Made by a program: the position numbers and the translations under genes
Notes under the pieces: model-generated
Told to the model about the DNA's origin: nothing
What the model saw: the letters and a program-made list of their open reading frames with translations, nothing else
The model's database searches: none
Shown here: piece by piece, positions 44,454 through 56,429 of the stretch
Layout of the letters: the number at the start of each line of letters is the position of its first letter
Position numbering within the stretch: the stretch's first letter is position 1
Source: Mixophyes australis
Taxonomy: Eukaryota > Chordata > Amphibia > Anura > Limnodynastidae
Direction of reading: 5' to 3'
DNA: 64,000 nucleotides
Assembly (NCBI GenBank): GCA_036250195.1
Contig: JAVHZZ010000004.1
Coordinates: 139,744,229 to 139,808,228, forward strand

Positions 44454-44924
44454 ATCTTGTGTATCTTTTTTTGATTGAAAAAGTAGCTTTATTTTGCATA
44501 AAGTACAAAAAACACAGGCGATACATTACATTCAAGTGTACAGAGTACACCGTAAAACATAATCATGCATACATTTTAATACAATACAAGGTATAAAGTA
44601 CAAGATATAACATCCTACACTATACATCAAGTACTGCACTAACCATTCAAACTTAAACAATATCACATTGCAATAAAAAACAGTGGATGTGAGGGGGAGG
44701 TAGGTGAGAGGGATAGGCTGGGGAAGTTACGAGCCTGATTCTTTATTGAGGACAGACACAAAAAGGGAAGAGTGCATAAATAAGGCATGACAGTCAATAA
44801 CACTTGTGAAAGGGGAATGGGTTGGAGGGGGTAAGGGAGGGGAGGCACAAACCAAAGATTTTATTGAAAAAATACACAATGGGGAGAAGGAGAAGGAGAA
44901 GAGAGAGACAACAATCAATAACAA

Positions 44925-46085
44925 TCAATCGTCGTCTTCTTCTTCCTCAGGACTGTCAAGGGTGTTATAGTCTCTTAGTAGGCTGTGGATCAGCCTGCGA
45001 CAGTCCTGGATGGTCATCTTCTCCCGCTTCAAGATGAGGCAATTCCTGGCAAGTCACATAGCGTCCTTAAAATAGTTCATAAGGCACCAGGCCTCCTGGA
45101 TTGCCCCAACGTTATGGGTCCCAGGAAATAATCTATAAAATACTGAATGGTATGTAAGGCAATTCCTGGGCACACTGTCCTTAAGTTCATGTTCCAGGGC
45201 ATCCAACAGTGCCTGTGCAGTGGGGCAGTCCCAAAAAATATGCTGAGCCGTTTTCCTTCTGGTGATACAAAAGGGGCAGTAAACATATCTGCACAGGTTC
45301 CGAGAGTGCATGAATGTCCTGAGAGGCAGACCCCCCCTGGAGAGCCATCCATGCAATGTCCTTATGTCTATTAGTCGGCCTCTTAGATGCCACATTCTCC
45401 CAGACGTGTTTGGCTGTAGCAACAGGGAGCCCTGGAACAGACACCATAATGTCTTTCGCTCTGATGAGCTTGTGGATAGGTTTTGGCTTTCACAAGTCTG
45501 GCTTAAGTCCGTCCAGATGGTGCTCCCTCACAAATTGTCCAACATCCAGGTAAAAAAAAAGTGTAGTCCAGTTGTAAGGGAAGGAGCTGTGCCACTTCTC
45601 CCAACCAAGGGTCCTCCAAAGAGGCAGGAGGAAAAAGCGAAACATGGACTTCCCAGCAGAGCAAACGTTCTTTTCAAGGAGTGTCCTGTGGATGCAGTTA
45701 CAAACAAAGAAGGCCCACAGCATGGTGGGGATATCGGGGATCCCTTTCCCCCCTTTGAGGGGTTCCTTGTACATAACTGACCGTTTCACTCTGTCCATTT
45801 TGGAGCCCCAGATGAAGTGGAAGACTGTCCTCGTGATGGTCTTACAGACGGCAGCAAGAGGTGGCCAAGCTTGGGCTGTGTACTGCAGAACGGGAAGGAT
45901 CTCGTTGCACAGCACCAGTGCTTTCCCTTCGATGGTAAGGTCTCTGAGGCACCACAAGCCAATCTTCTGTCTGACTGTAGCCAGTCTCTCTTCCCAACAC
46001 TTCAGGGCCGCCTCCTCTCCACCAAACCAAACTCCAAGGATTTTGATGAAGTCTGGATTGATTGTGAAGGGGAATGCAGCGGGGG
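44925..46085 (-). pseudogene. LINE ORF2, C-terminal part
   Basis: On the minus strand after the gypsy insertion, the frame around 45957-45490 reads MWCLRDLTIEGKALVLCNEI, then a 'VFHFIWGSKMDRVKRSVMY' block, the thumb/connection typical of L1/Tx1 ORF2. The frame at 45422-45054 has CPFCITRRKTAQHIFWDCPT, the C-terminal zinc finger of this group. In yet another frame the protein ends near 44925 with an acidic tail (DSPEEEEDDD). Two or more frameshifts break it. The 3' untranslated part is 44469-44924. Confidence 0.88.
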
Positions 46086-46090
46086 ATGAC

Positions 46091-48060
46091 TGTCACTCAC
46101 CGGACTGTGAGTGCTACTTCTCGTGTATTCAGGAACCGTGGCCGTCCACCATCCTGAGGGTCTGCGCATGTGCAGTCCTTTCAAGCCTTCAGTACCTGTT
46201 GCTTTTAGTTAATTGGCTGATCAGGCAACACTCCCTATTTAAAGCACCTGTGGTCAATACCTCGTTGCCTGATCTTGGAGTCTCATTCCCCATGAGCCTC
46301 TGAAGGTGTTCCTGTGTTTCCTCGTGTATTCAGCTCCTGCTGATTCCTGTTATTCGTTTGTGGTTTCCAGACCACTTCAACTCTCCTGTGTTCATCTTGT
46401 CTGCAGCCAGCTGATTCCTATCCGCTGCCTCCGTGCTTCTACAGAGTTCCTGCTCACTTCAACTCTCCTGTGTTCATCGTGTCTGCAGTCAGCTGATTCC
46501 TATCCGCTGCCTCCGTGCTTCTACAGAGTTCCTGCTCACTTCAACTCTCCTGTGTTCATCGTGTCTGCACCAGCTGATTCTTATCCGCTGCCTCCGTTGC
46601 TTCTACAGAGTTCCTGCTCACTTTAACTCTCCTGTGTTCATCGTGTCTGCAGTCAGCTGATTCCTATCCGCTGCCTCCGTGCTTCTACAGAGTTCCTGCT
46701 CAATTCAACTCTCCTGTGTTCATCGTGTCTGCAGTCAGCTGATTCCTATCCGCTGCCTCCGTGCTTCTACAGAGTTCCTGCTCACTTTAACTCTCCCGTG
46801 TTCATCGTGTCTGCAACCAGCTGATTCCTATCCGCTGCCTCCGTTGCTTCTACACAGTTCCTGCTCACTTCAACTCTCCTGTGTTCATCGTGTCTGCAAC
46901 CAGCTGATTCCTATCCGCTGCCTCCATTGTTTCTACAGAGTTCCTGCTCACTTTAACTCTCCTGTGTTCATCGTGTCTGCAGCCAGCTGATTCCTATCCG
47001 CTGCCTCCGTTGCTTCTACAGAGTTCCTGCTCACTTCAACTCTCCTGTGTTCATCGGGTCAGCGCTCCGCTGCTCTCATCTCTGCTACTGGATATCAGAC
47101 CGCCTCAACTCTCCCGTGTTCTTCACGTTCCAGTTCTTCTTACTACTGCTTCCAGAGTATTGCCTCATTCATGCTGGTTTATCTACCGTGCGCTGCACCA
47201 ACCTGATTACCGCTTCCACCCTCCAGTGGTCTCTCCTCCTGCCGGCCTTCAGCCGTTCAGGTATCTCTGCACGTCTCTTTGACAGCCTGCTCTCCTGAAC
47301 CGCGGTATGCATACTTCTCATTGACTTTGCTTGTGTATTGCATATCTAGCTGGACTGAGTTGTGTTCTCCTCCGGAGTCTCCTATCCACTGAGACTATTG
47401 CTACCATTGACTTTGTTCACTATTGTCTGGATAGTTATTGTGACTTTGTATATGTAGCAGTGCTGCTCAGTTATCATTGTATTGTGGATATCATTGTGGG
47501 ATCAAGTTCTGTGTGCCCGTGTATACTCTGCATTGCATTCATCTCCTCGTGCCCCTCCTCACATATATATTGCAGTGGTACAACTTGCTATATGCAGACC
47601 ACTGACTCCTGTTCCCTGTGACACCAGTTTCAAGTTTCCTCTCACATAAGCAGTGGTACAACTTGCTAACGCAGACCACTGACTTCCCTGTTACCTACCT
47701 TCACCTGGATTCCATTCCCTCACCTAGACAGCGGTACAACTTGCTATACGCAGACCGCTGACTCTCACCACCTCCTCGCTACTCCTGGACATTCTTCCTC
47801 ACTATAGCAGTGGTACAACTTGCTATACGCAGACCACTGACTAACCTCACGTTTCCTTGTCCATCTAGTTCCTCGTGTACAGTTATCTACCTATTACCAG
47901 TGCTGCTAGTCATAGACTTTCCTTGAGCATTCTCTCACCATCTGCTGTTTCTCCTGTTCCGTTGTCACCCTGCTACCAGAGTACCATACTACCAACTATA
48001 CTACTCTGGTAAGTCCATCATCTGGTGATACCTGGGTAAAGACTCCTAGTGCCCGTGACA
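46091..48060 (+). repeat. Gypsy-3 5' LTR
   Basis: It starts tgtcactcaccgg and ends gcccgtgaca. It has about eight 82-base tandem units (46385-47060), a TATA-like tatttaaag near 46231, and four hairpin repeats of the type 'cagtggtacaacttgctata...accactg' (47572, 47650, 47728, 47807). The long Ser/Leu/Cys-rich frames here are repeat translations, not genes. Confidence 0.95.
46385..47060 (+). repeat. 82-base tandem repeat in the 5' LTR
   Basis: Nine occurrences of 'ctc(c/t)(t/c)gtgttcat' spaced about 82 bases, each unit ending with gctgcctccgt and 'gcttctacagagttcctgctca'. The 3' LTR has four occurrences over 52600-52870. Confidence 0.93.
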
Positions 48061-48073
48061 GTAAGATCAGGCC

Positions 48074-49007
48074 TTGACAGACCCAGATACGGAACCTACA
48101 GCTAAAGAGATGCTGCAGCATCTGGTTACCCGTATGGAACAACAGGATGCTCGCCAACAACTGTTGCTGCAATGTTACCAGGCGTTAGCCTCCCAAGGAA
48201 CGTCTGTGCAAAATATCACAGCTACTGTTGATGCTCCTGTGCTTTCCTCCGTTTCCCCAGTGCCATCCCAGGTGTCTACGGCTTCCACGCTTCACCTGCC
48301 TACTCCGTCAAAGTATGATGGAGACCCCAAAACATGCAGGGGTTTTCTAAATCAATGCTCAGTTCATTTTAAACTCCAACCTCAAAATTTCTCTACTCAT
48401 CGTTCCAGAGTGGCCTATCTCATTTCCTTGTTTTCCAGACAAGCTCTCGCATGGGCTTCCCCTCTGTGGGAAAGAAATGATCCATTATTACAGGATAGTG
48501 CCAAATTTATTTCCACGTTCCGAAGTGTATTTGATGAACCAGGTCGTGTTATTTCCGCTGCAAGCAGCATCCTCCATCTACGTCAGGGTTCTCGTACAGT
48601 AGGCCAGTACGTCATTCAATTTAGGATATTAGCCTCTGAACTTCAGTGGAACACTGAAGCGTTAATTGCCGCCTTCTGGCAGGGGCTTTCTGATAAAATG
48701 AAAGATGCACTGACTACTCAAGAATTACCTACTTCTTTAGAAGATTTGATTTCTCTTTGCCACCGTGTAGACATGAGATTTCGTGAAAGAGAGTCTGAAA
48801 AAACAACTTCAGTTAAAGCACCTCTTCGCTCAAGTCCTCAACTTCGCCCAGCTTCATTTTCCGGTGATACCCATGGAGATAGGTCGCTCTAAATTAACTT
48901 CAGAGGAGAGGGACCGAAGAGTAAAAAATAGACTTTGTATCTATTGTGCTGATTCCACGCATATGCTCAATTCATGCCCTAAAAAATCGGGAAATGTCAG
49001 GCCCTAA
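48074..49007 (+). pseudogene. Gypsy-3 gag, frameshifted
   Basis: The position equivalent to the ATG of the Gypsy-2 gag is TTG (48074), followed in frame by TDPDTEPTAKEMLQHLVTRM; the next ATG is at about 48110. The capsid-like region has PSKYDGDPKTCRGFLNQCS and a 'FWQGLSDKMKDALT' block. A one-base shift at about 48850-48870 moves the reading frame. The other frame then carries 'EERDRRVKNRLC' and the CCHC knuckle CIYCADSTHMLNSCP, ending GNVRP at 49007. Gag forms particles and binds RNA. Both defects are small. Confidence 0.93.
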
Positions 49008-49021
49008 CCAGTTCTGGAGAG

Positions 49022-51532
49022 GTGAAGTTAGTGTCCCTGGAGTCCTCTCCATGTTCTACGAAATTAAAAGTTTGTGCTTTTGATGTTACAGTTTCCTTTG
49101 CTACCAAATCCTTTAAGTCCCAAGCACTTATTGACTCTGGAGCTGCGGGAAACTTTATTTCTAAATCCCTCGTGAATCAATGGTCCCTACCAGTGATTAC
49201 TTTGAAGACACCTATTACTGTGACTGCTATCGATGGATCACGCATTATCAATGGTCTCATCACCCAGAGTACGTTTCCAGTAACCTGTCAAATTGGTGTA
49301 TTACACCAAGAAGAAATTTCATTTTTAATTCTTCCTGTTACTACAAGTCCGATTGTATTAGGCCTTCCATGGCTTCAACGTCACTCTCCCCAGATTGACT
49401 GGCACACTCCTCAAGTTACGTCTTGGGGAACTGAATGTCATCATCGTTGTCTCTCTCAAGTCGTTCCTCTTAAAATACAGCAATCCTCCATTTCACCTTC
49501 CTCACCGGGACTTCCTCCTCAGTATGCTTCGTTTGCCGATGTATTTGATAAAACTCAGTCTGAATGTCTTCCTCCTCATCGTTCGTGGGACTGTCCGATT
49601 GATCTTCTACCTGGCAAGACTCCTCCCAGGGGTCGTGTGTATCCACTTTCGTTACCTGAAACTCAAGCTACATCTGAATACATCCAAGAGAATCTCCAGC
49701 GAGGATTTACTCGACCTTCTACCTCTCCCGCTGGAGCCGGGTTTTTCTTTGTAAAAAAGAAGGATGGATCATTACGCCCCTGCATAGATTTCCGTGGACT
49801 TAATGCCATCACTATCAAAAATCGGTATCCCATTCCACTTATTACTGAGCTATTTGATCGTATTAAGGGAGCTCGGATCTTTACCAAGTTGGATCTTCGT
49901 GGTGCCTACAATTTAATTAGAATCAGGTCCGGTGACGAATGGAAGACAGCTTTCAACACCAGAGATGGGCATTATGAATACTTAGTAATGCCCTTCGGGT
50001 TATGTAATGCCCCCGCTGTTTTCCAGGGTTTCATTAATGAGATCTTCCGGGACTTGTTATATGTTTGTGTCGTCGTCTATCTGGACGACATATTGATCTT
50101 TTTACAGGACCTGCCTTCTCATCATCAACATGTGGCAGAAGTCCTTTCCAGACTCCGGAAAAATTCATTATTCTGCAAGTTAGAAAAATGTTCATTCGAG
50201 TTGCCCCAGATTCCATTTCTGGGATATATTGTCTCCGGAGTTGGTCTTCAGATGGATCCAGAAAAGGTGAATGCTGTGTTACATTGGCCTCAGCCAACTA
50301 CTCTTCGTGCCATTCAGCATTTTTTAGGTTTTGCCAATTACTATAGACGCTTCATTCAAGATTTCTCCTCGATTGCATCTCCTATTGTGGCCCTAACTCG
50401 TAAAGGGGCCAATACTAAGCAATGGTCCTCTGAGGCTCTTCAAGCCTTCCAGTTTCTTAAAGAGTCCTTCTCCTCTGCTCCTATTCTTCGACAGCCTGAT
50501 GTGACGCTTCCCTTCTTCCTAGAGGTAGATGCCTCTAATGTTGGTTTAGGAGCCATTCTCTCCCAAAGATCGGAGCAACAAAAATTCCATCCTTGTGCCT
50601 TTTACTCTCGGGGTCTTCTGCCTGCGGAGAAGAATTACACCATCGGGGACAAGGAGTTGCTGGCTATTAAAGTAGCATTAGAGGAGTGGAGATACTTGTT
50701 AGAGGGAGCTCGTCATCCTGTGACAATTTTTACTGATCATAAGAATTTGTCATATCTACAGTCTGCTCAATGTTTGAATCCTCGTCAAGCAAGATGGTCT
50801 CTTTACTTTTCTCGTTTTGAACTAATCATAACCTTCAAACCAGCTGCAAAGAATAAAAAAGCAGATGCTCTATCTCGAGCTTTTGTGACGTCCTCAGACA
50901 TTGAAGATGGTCCCAACCACTCTATATTAGACCCCAAATGTGTTTCTCTGGCTGCTTCTTCCACTAAGGTGCTACCATTTGGGAAAACCCTCGTGCCTCC
51001 TGCTCTTAGGAAGAAAATCCTTTCGTGGTTTCACTCTTCTCGTTTTTCTGGACACTCTGGTGAACGCAAGACCTTTGAAATTCTTTCTCGAAGTTACTGG
51101 TGGCCTTCTATGAGGAGAGATGTCAAAGATTTTGTAGCTGCATGTGAATTGTGTTCCCAGTTCAAGTCTCCCCGCAGAACTCCAGCGGGTTTGCTTCAAC
51201 CACTACCCATTCCGTCCAAGCCATGGACCCATATTAGTATGGACTTTGTTACTGATCTTCCTCCTAGTAAAAACTGCAATACTATTTGGGTAGTGGTGGA
51301 CAGATTTTCGAAGATGGCGCATTTCGTTCCCTTGACTGGTTTGCCTTCTTCTTCTACTCTGGCTGAGTATTTCATCAAAGAAATCTTCCGTATTCATGGA
51401 TGTCCGTCCGAGATTGTTTCAGATAGAGGAGTACAATTAGTTTCCAGATTCTGGCGGGCCCTCTGTAAGACCTTGGGCATACGATTATCACTCTCATCCT
51501 CCTACCATCCTCAATCAAACGGACAAACTTAA
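49022..51532 (+). pseudogene. Gypsy-3 pol (PR-RT-RNase H-integrase), stop at integrase active site
   Basis: 836 open codons. The protease has LIDSGAAGNFIS at about residue 38 and IVLGLPWLQRHSP near 110. RT has 'FFFVKKKDGSLRPCIDFRGLN' blocks near 240-260, the catalytic VVYLDDILIF near 352, and a 'FLGFANYYRRFI' thumb. RNase H starts at FFLEVDASNVGLGAILSQ and includes TDHKNLSYL and NKKADALSR. Integrase has an HHCC finger (FHSSRFSGH.GE, CELCSQ), the first Asp in ISMDFVTDLPPS and the second in IVSDRGVQL. The frame ends in a TAA at 51530-51532 exactly where the family has the catalytic Glu (SNGQT-stop-RVNQ). The remainder is open from 51533. First codon is uncertain. Confidence 0.96.
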
Positions 51533-52315
51533 AGGGTCAATCAAGATCTTGAGACTTTTATAAGGATGTTCTCTTCAGCCAACCAAGACAACTGGGTAGA
51601 ATTGCTTCCATGGGCTGAATTCGCTCATAACAACATGTACCATGAGTCATCTTCTAAAACTCCATTCTTTGTGGTTTACGGTCACCATCCGTCTTTTCCG
51701 GAATTTCCTGCCCTCCTTTCCACCCAAGTTCCTGCTGTAGAGACTGTTTGCCAAACCTTCAAAAATATTTGGTCTCAGGTCAAAACCTGTTTAAAGAAGA
51801 CATCTGCCAGATATAAGTCTTTTGCAGATAAAAAGAGACGGGCTATTCCACCACTGAAAATCGGAGATCGTGTTTGGTTATTAACCAAAAATATTCGTTT
51901 GAAGGTCCCATCTATGAAGTTCGCTCCTCGTTTAATTGGTCCGTATAGGATCATTCAAGTTATAAATCCAGTTTGTTTCAAACTTCTACTTCCTAAGAAC
52001 CTTCGTATTTCCAATGCCTTCCATGTGTCTTTGCTCAAACCTCTTATCATCAACCGTTTCTCGGTCCCTCCTTCAGCACCTCGGCCAGTTCAAATTCATC
52101 AAGAGGAGGACTTTGAGATTACTCACATATTGGATGCAAAAATTTCGCGAGAAGTTCTTAGTTTCCTCGTTCATTGGAAGGGCTTTGGTCCTGAGGAGCG
52201 TTCATGGATCAAAGCAGAATATCTCAACGCTTCAGCTCTTCTTAAGAAGTTTTATTCCAAGTTTCCGGACAAACCCGGTTCCAGGTGTTCTGTGCCCACC
52301 TTTAAAAGTGGGGGT
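51533..52315 (+). pseudogene. Gypsy-3 integrase C-terminus and chromodomain
   Basis: In the same reading frame after the stop at 51530, the protein continues RVNQDLETFIRMFSSANQDN, a 'WAEFAHNNMYHESSSKTPFF' stretch, the GD.VWLLTKNIRLKVPS domain near 51870, and a chromodomain (FEITHILDAKISREVLSFLV, then HWKGFGPEERSWI). The chromodomain may direct insertion into particular chromatin. The open frame runs to 52384, into the 3' LTR, but homology ends near 52260. A purine-rich 'aaaagtgggggtac' precedes the LTR. Confidence 0.93.
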
Positions 52316-52317
52316 AC

Positions 52318-53876
52318 TGTCACTTACCGGACTGTGAGTGCTACTTCTCGTGTATTCAGGAACCGTGGCCGTCCACCATCCTGAGGGTCTGCGCATGTGC
52401 AGTCCTTTCAAGCCTTCAGTACCTGTTGCTTTTAGTTAATTGGCTGATCAGGCAACACTCCCTATTTAAAGCACCTGTGGTCAATACCTCGTTGCCTGAT
52501 CTTGGAGTCTCATTCCCCATGAGCATCTGAAGGTGTTCCTGTGTTTCCTCGTGTATTCAGCTCCTGCTGATTTCTGTTATTCGTTTGTGGTTTCCAGACC
52601 ACTTCAACTCTCCTGTGTTCATCGTGTCTGCAGCCAGCTGATTCCTATCCGCTGCCTCCGTGCTTCTACAGAGTTCCTGCTCACTTCAACTCTCCTGTGT
52701 TCATCGTGTCTGCAGTCAGCTGATTCCTATCCGCTGCCTCCGTGCTTCAACAGAGTTCCTGCTCACTTCAACCCTCCTGTGTTCATCGTGTCTGCAGCCA
52801 GCTGATTCCTATCCGCTGCCTCCGTTGCTTCTACAGAGTTCCTGCTCACTTCAACTCTCCTGTGTTCATCGGGTCAGCGCTCCGCTGCTCTCATCTCTGC
52901 TACTGGATATCAGACCGCCTCAACTCTCCCGTGTTCTTCACTTTCCAGTTCTTCTTACTACTGCTTCCAGAGTATTGCCTTGTTCATGCTGGTTTATCTG
53001 GCGTGCGCTGCACCAACCTGATTACCGCTTACACCTTCCAGTGGTCTCTCCTCCTGCCGGCCTTCAGCCGTTCAGGTATCTCTGCACGTCTCTTTGACAG
53101 CCTGCTCTCCTGAACCGCGGTATGCATACTTCTCATTGACTTTGCTTGTGTATTGCATATCTAGCTGGACTGAGTTGTGTTCTCCTCCGGAGTCTCCTAT
53201 CCACTGAGACTATTGCTACTATTGACTTTGTTCACTATTGTCTGGATAGTTATTGTGACTTTGTATATGTAGCAGTGCTGCTCAGTTATCATTGTATTGT
53301 GGATATCATTGTGGGATCAAGTTCTGTGTGCCCGTGTATACTCTGCATTGCATTCATCTCCTCGTGCCCCTCCTCACATATATATTGCAGTGGTACAACT
53401 TGCTATATGCAGACCACTGACTCCTGCTCCCTGTGACACCAGTTTCAAGTTTCCTCTCACATAAGCAGTGGTACAACTTGCTAACGCAGACCACTAACTT
53501 CCCTGTTACCTACCTTCACCTGGATTCCATTCCCTCACCTAGACAGCGGTACAACTTGCTATATGCAGACCACTGACTCTCATCACCTCCTCGCTACTCC
53601 TGGACATTCTTCCTCACTATAGCAGTGGTACAACTTGCTATACAACAGACCACTGACTATCCTCACGTTTCCTTGTCCATCTAGTTCCTCGTGTACAGTT
53701 ATCTACCTATTACCAGTGCTGCTAGTCATAGACTTTCCTTGAGCATTCTCTCACCATCTGCTGTTTCTCCTGTTCCGTTGTCACCCTGCTACTAGAGTAC
53801 CATACTACCAACTATACTACTCTGGTAAGTCCATCATCTGGTGATACCTGGGTAAAGACTCCTAGTGCCCGTGACA
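52318..53876 (+). repeat. Gypsy-3 3' LTR
   Basis: It starts tgtcacttaccgg and ends gcccgtgaca. It has about three full 82-base units and the same four hairpin repeats (53387, 53465, 53543, 53620) as the 5' LTR. First 215 bases differ from the 5' LTR at two positions. Confidence 0.95.
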
Positions 53877-53881
53877 ATGAC

Positions 53882-56086
53882 AAGTGCCACTGTCCAAACA
53901 GCATCGCCTCTGACTTCCCACAGTTGACCTTTGCCCCTGAAGCTCGGCTGAAGTTCTCGCAGGTCTGGACGAGTGCTGACACCGAACGCTGATCAGCGCA
54001 TAAGACAATAATTTTGTCCATGTAGAGCGAACACTTGGCCTCTAGACGGTCTGGACCCGTTGCAGTGATGCCTCTTATCTCTGGATTCCGCCTGATGCAC
54101 ATCGCGAAGAGCTCTATACAACAGACAAAAAAGGTGTGAAAGCGGACAGCCTTGACCCCAGACATGACAGAAAAGGGGTAAGTCTTCCAGCTGTTAACTA
54201 ACACCGATCTGTAAATATCACATAAGGTTCACATAAGAACAAAACATATCACCCAATCAAAACCTGCACAGAACCTTACGCATAAAATCATGAGAAACAC
54301 AATCAAAGGCCTTCTCCTGATCAAGACTGACCAGGGCCACGTGTACATGGCGGTCTTTGATGTAATGGACCGTGTCCCTCGGCAGCGCAAGGCTGTCTGC
54401 AATCCTGTGACCAGGAATGCCACTGGTCTGATCCAGATGAACAAACTGCCCAATAACAACCTTTAGCCTGTTGGCTAGTACCTTGGCCAGGATCTTGTAG
54501 TCCACATTCAGGAGAGAGATGGGCCTCCAATTTTAAAGGTCACACCTCTCCCCCTTGCACTTATACAGAATCGTGATCAGTCCCTCTCTCAGAGTTGGAG
54601 GCATTCTGCCCTCCACTACCATCTCCTCGTACAGCTCTAGCAGGTCTGGGCCAATGAGGTCCCACAGCGCTACATAGAGCTCCGCTGGGAGACCATCATT
54701 GCCCGGGGTCCTACCTGGCCTAAAGAATTTAGCGGAAGAGTGCAGTTCCCCCAACGTGAGGGGGGCGTCCATGGCTGCTCTACCTGTAGGATCAATAGGG
54801 TTAGTGATACCTGACAGGAACGATTCAGCCGCATCGGTGTCTATAGTCTTAGTGGAGTAGAGGTTGCTGTAGTAGTTTGTGACGACTCCCATGACGCCCT
54901 CTTTCCCCTTCCTGGTGGTGCCAGTCTCGTCTCGCAGCTCAGTCAGGGGCGTGTGGCCTGAGTAGAGCTTCCTGAAAAGAAAAGAGTTACATTTCTCACC
55001 CTTCTCCAGGTTCTCCACCTTGGAACGGAAGATGATGCATCTGGACTCTTCCTCGAAGTGCCTTTTCAGGCCCCCCTTGGCCTCAGCCAGATCATCCTTC
55101 ACGTCCCAGCCACAAAGTTGGAGATCCAGCAGGGACTGCAGATGACGCTGAAGCCTCCTGAAGTTTCTCTTCTTCTCACATGCCTGTTGTCTGCCCTTAG
55201 CCTGAAAGAAACTGCGAAACTTGCACTTGACATGCTCCTACCAGTTAGACATACAGTGAAAATAAATTTTTTCATTTTTCCAAGTCACATAAGCATCCCT
55301 CAGCTCCTCCAGCACCTCTTCTCTTTCCAGCAGAGCGCAGTTCAATTTCCAGGAGCCTGGGCCAGGAGGAAAACCGTGGCCCAGAACCCCCTCGAAGAGA
55401 ATGGCCCTGTGGTCAGAAAAGAAGCAGGGAACCATGGCATGCCTGTTCTGCCTTACTGCTCTCGAGGTAAACACAAAGTCAATCTGGGAACGCACTGAGC
55501 CATCGGGGCGGCTCCAAGTATAATTTACAGAGCCAGCCCCCATGGATCCCACTGCATCCTGCAAGGATACTTCAGCGACCATCTCCTGCAGCATCCTAGA
55601 AGAAACATCAAGTTTAGCAGTGCTGTTAGAACTTCATCCGCCTTCCTCTATAGGACAGTTAAAATCTCCGGCCATCACTACCGTTCTTGCGAGCTGGGCC
55701 CACAGGGTCTGGAAAAGCTCCAAACACTCATTCTTACCAGGGGATGCATACACACAGATAAGCCCGATAGGCTCACCCGCCAAAAAGTCATTTACTACAA
55801 GCAATCTGCCACAGATAAACTCCTGAACGGAATCTAGTGTGAAGAGGCTTCCCCTGATAAGGATGGCGACCCCCACAGACTTACAGTCACTCCCCCCAGA
55901 CCAATAGAAGGGCCCATAAGACCACTGCCTACCCAGGTGCCTATAGGAGCTAGAGAAAGGCAAAGAATATTCCTACAACATGTAAACATCACATTTCTGA
56001 CTGTCTAGAAAGGTAAACACAGACTGACGTCTAATCTTATACTTCAAACTCCTCACATCAATGGTAAAAAGAGAAAAATTAGCCAT
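53882..56086 (-). pseudogene. LINE ORF2, N-terminal part (endonuclease and RT)
   Basis: The ATG at 56086 (minus) starts MANFSLFTIDVRSLKYK; a stop follows after about 40 codons. AP endonuclease continues at 55963-55634 ('GVAILIRGSLFTL', 'VVMAGDFNCPIEEGG') and 55594-55238 (SQIDFVFTSRAV and SDHRAILFEG). RT starts at 55102-54533 (a 'GRTPGNDGLPAELY' stretch and ILYKCKGERCDL), then at 54505-54257 (DYKILAKVLANRLK, LVSLDQEKAFDCVSH), and at 54204-53882 (SLYMDKIIVLC, ASGAKVNCGKSEAMLFG). The catalytic site reads YMDK, so its second Asp is lost. Frameshifts at several points; Gypsy-3 interrupts the end. Confidence 0.92.
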
Positions 56087-56429
56087 TAGTTGGGAGAAAA
56101 AAGAAAGTTAGCACAGTCAATACATTCATTACCCTCCTTGTCAGGTGGGACCTGTTCCGTTCTGCCCATGTCCCCGTGGTGGGGTGGGAGCATACCTCTC
56201 TCTTCCAGGTGGTCGAATATGCAGATGACGGGGAGCTCCAGGAATTTCTCCATCTCCAACTCCTCCTCCGTTTCAGAATCCCGAGCCACCAGCAGATCCT
56301 CTACCATCTCCTCGAGGGCCTTATCCTGTGGAAGGAGGTCCTCTCCGAGCTCAACTGCTTGTTTCTTTGAAGAGTCAGAGCCGCCAGCTGGGCTGTCTAG
56401 CTCTTTCCTCTTCCTCCTTAGTTTGTTCT

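Larger units (their letters stand above)
46091..53876 (+). mobile_element. Gypsy-3: young chromodomain Ty3/gypsy element
   Basis: The target duplication atgac is perfect (46086-46090 and 53877-53881). The LTRs are 1970 and 1559 bases; the length difference of 411 equals five units of an 82-base internal repeat. Outside that repeat they differ by only about one base in a hundred. The gag frame is broken once; protease, RT, RNase H and integrase are open in one 836-codon frame up to a stop at the integrase active site. It lies inside ORF2 of a Tx1-like LINE on the opposite strand. Confidence 0.96.

Noticed and set aside
45310..46303. Plus-strand frames of 156 and 219 codons
   Set aside because: Shadows of the minus-strand LINE ORF2; the minus strand gives recognisable LINE motifs.
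46306..47300. Several long Ser/Leu/Cys-rich plus-strand frames, repeated at 52533-53113
   Set aside because: They lie inside the Gypsy-3 LTRs and repeat with the 82-base unit, whose length keeps several frames open. They are not genes.
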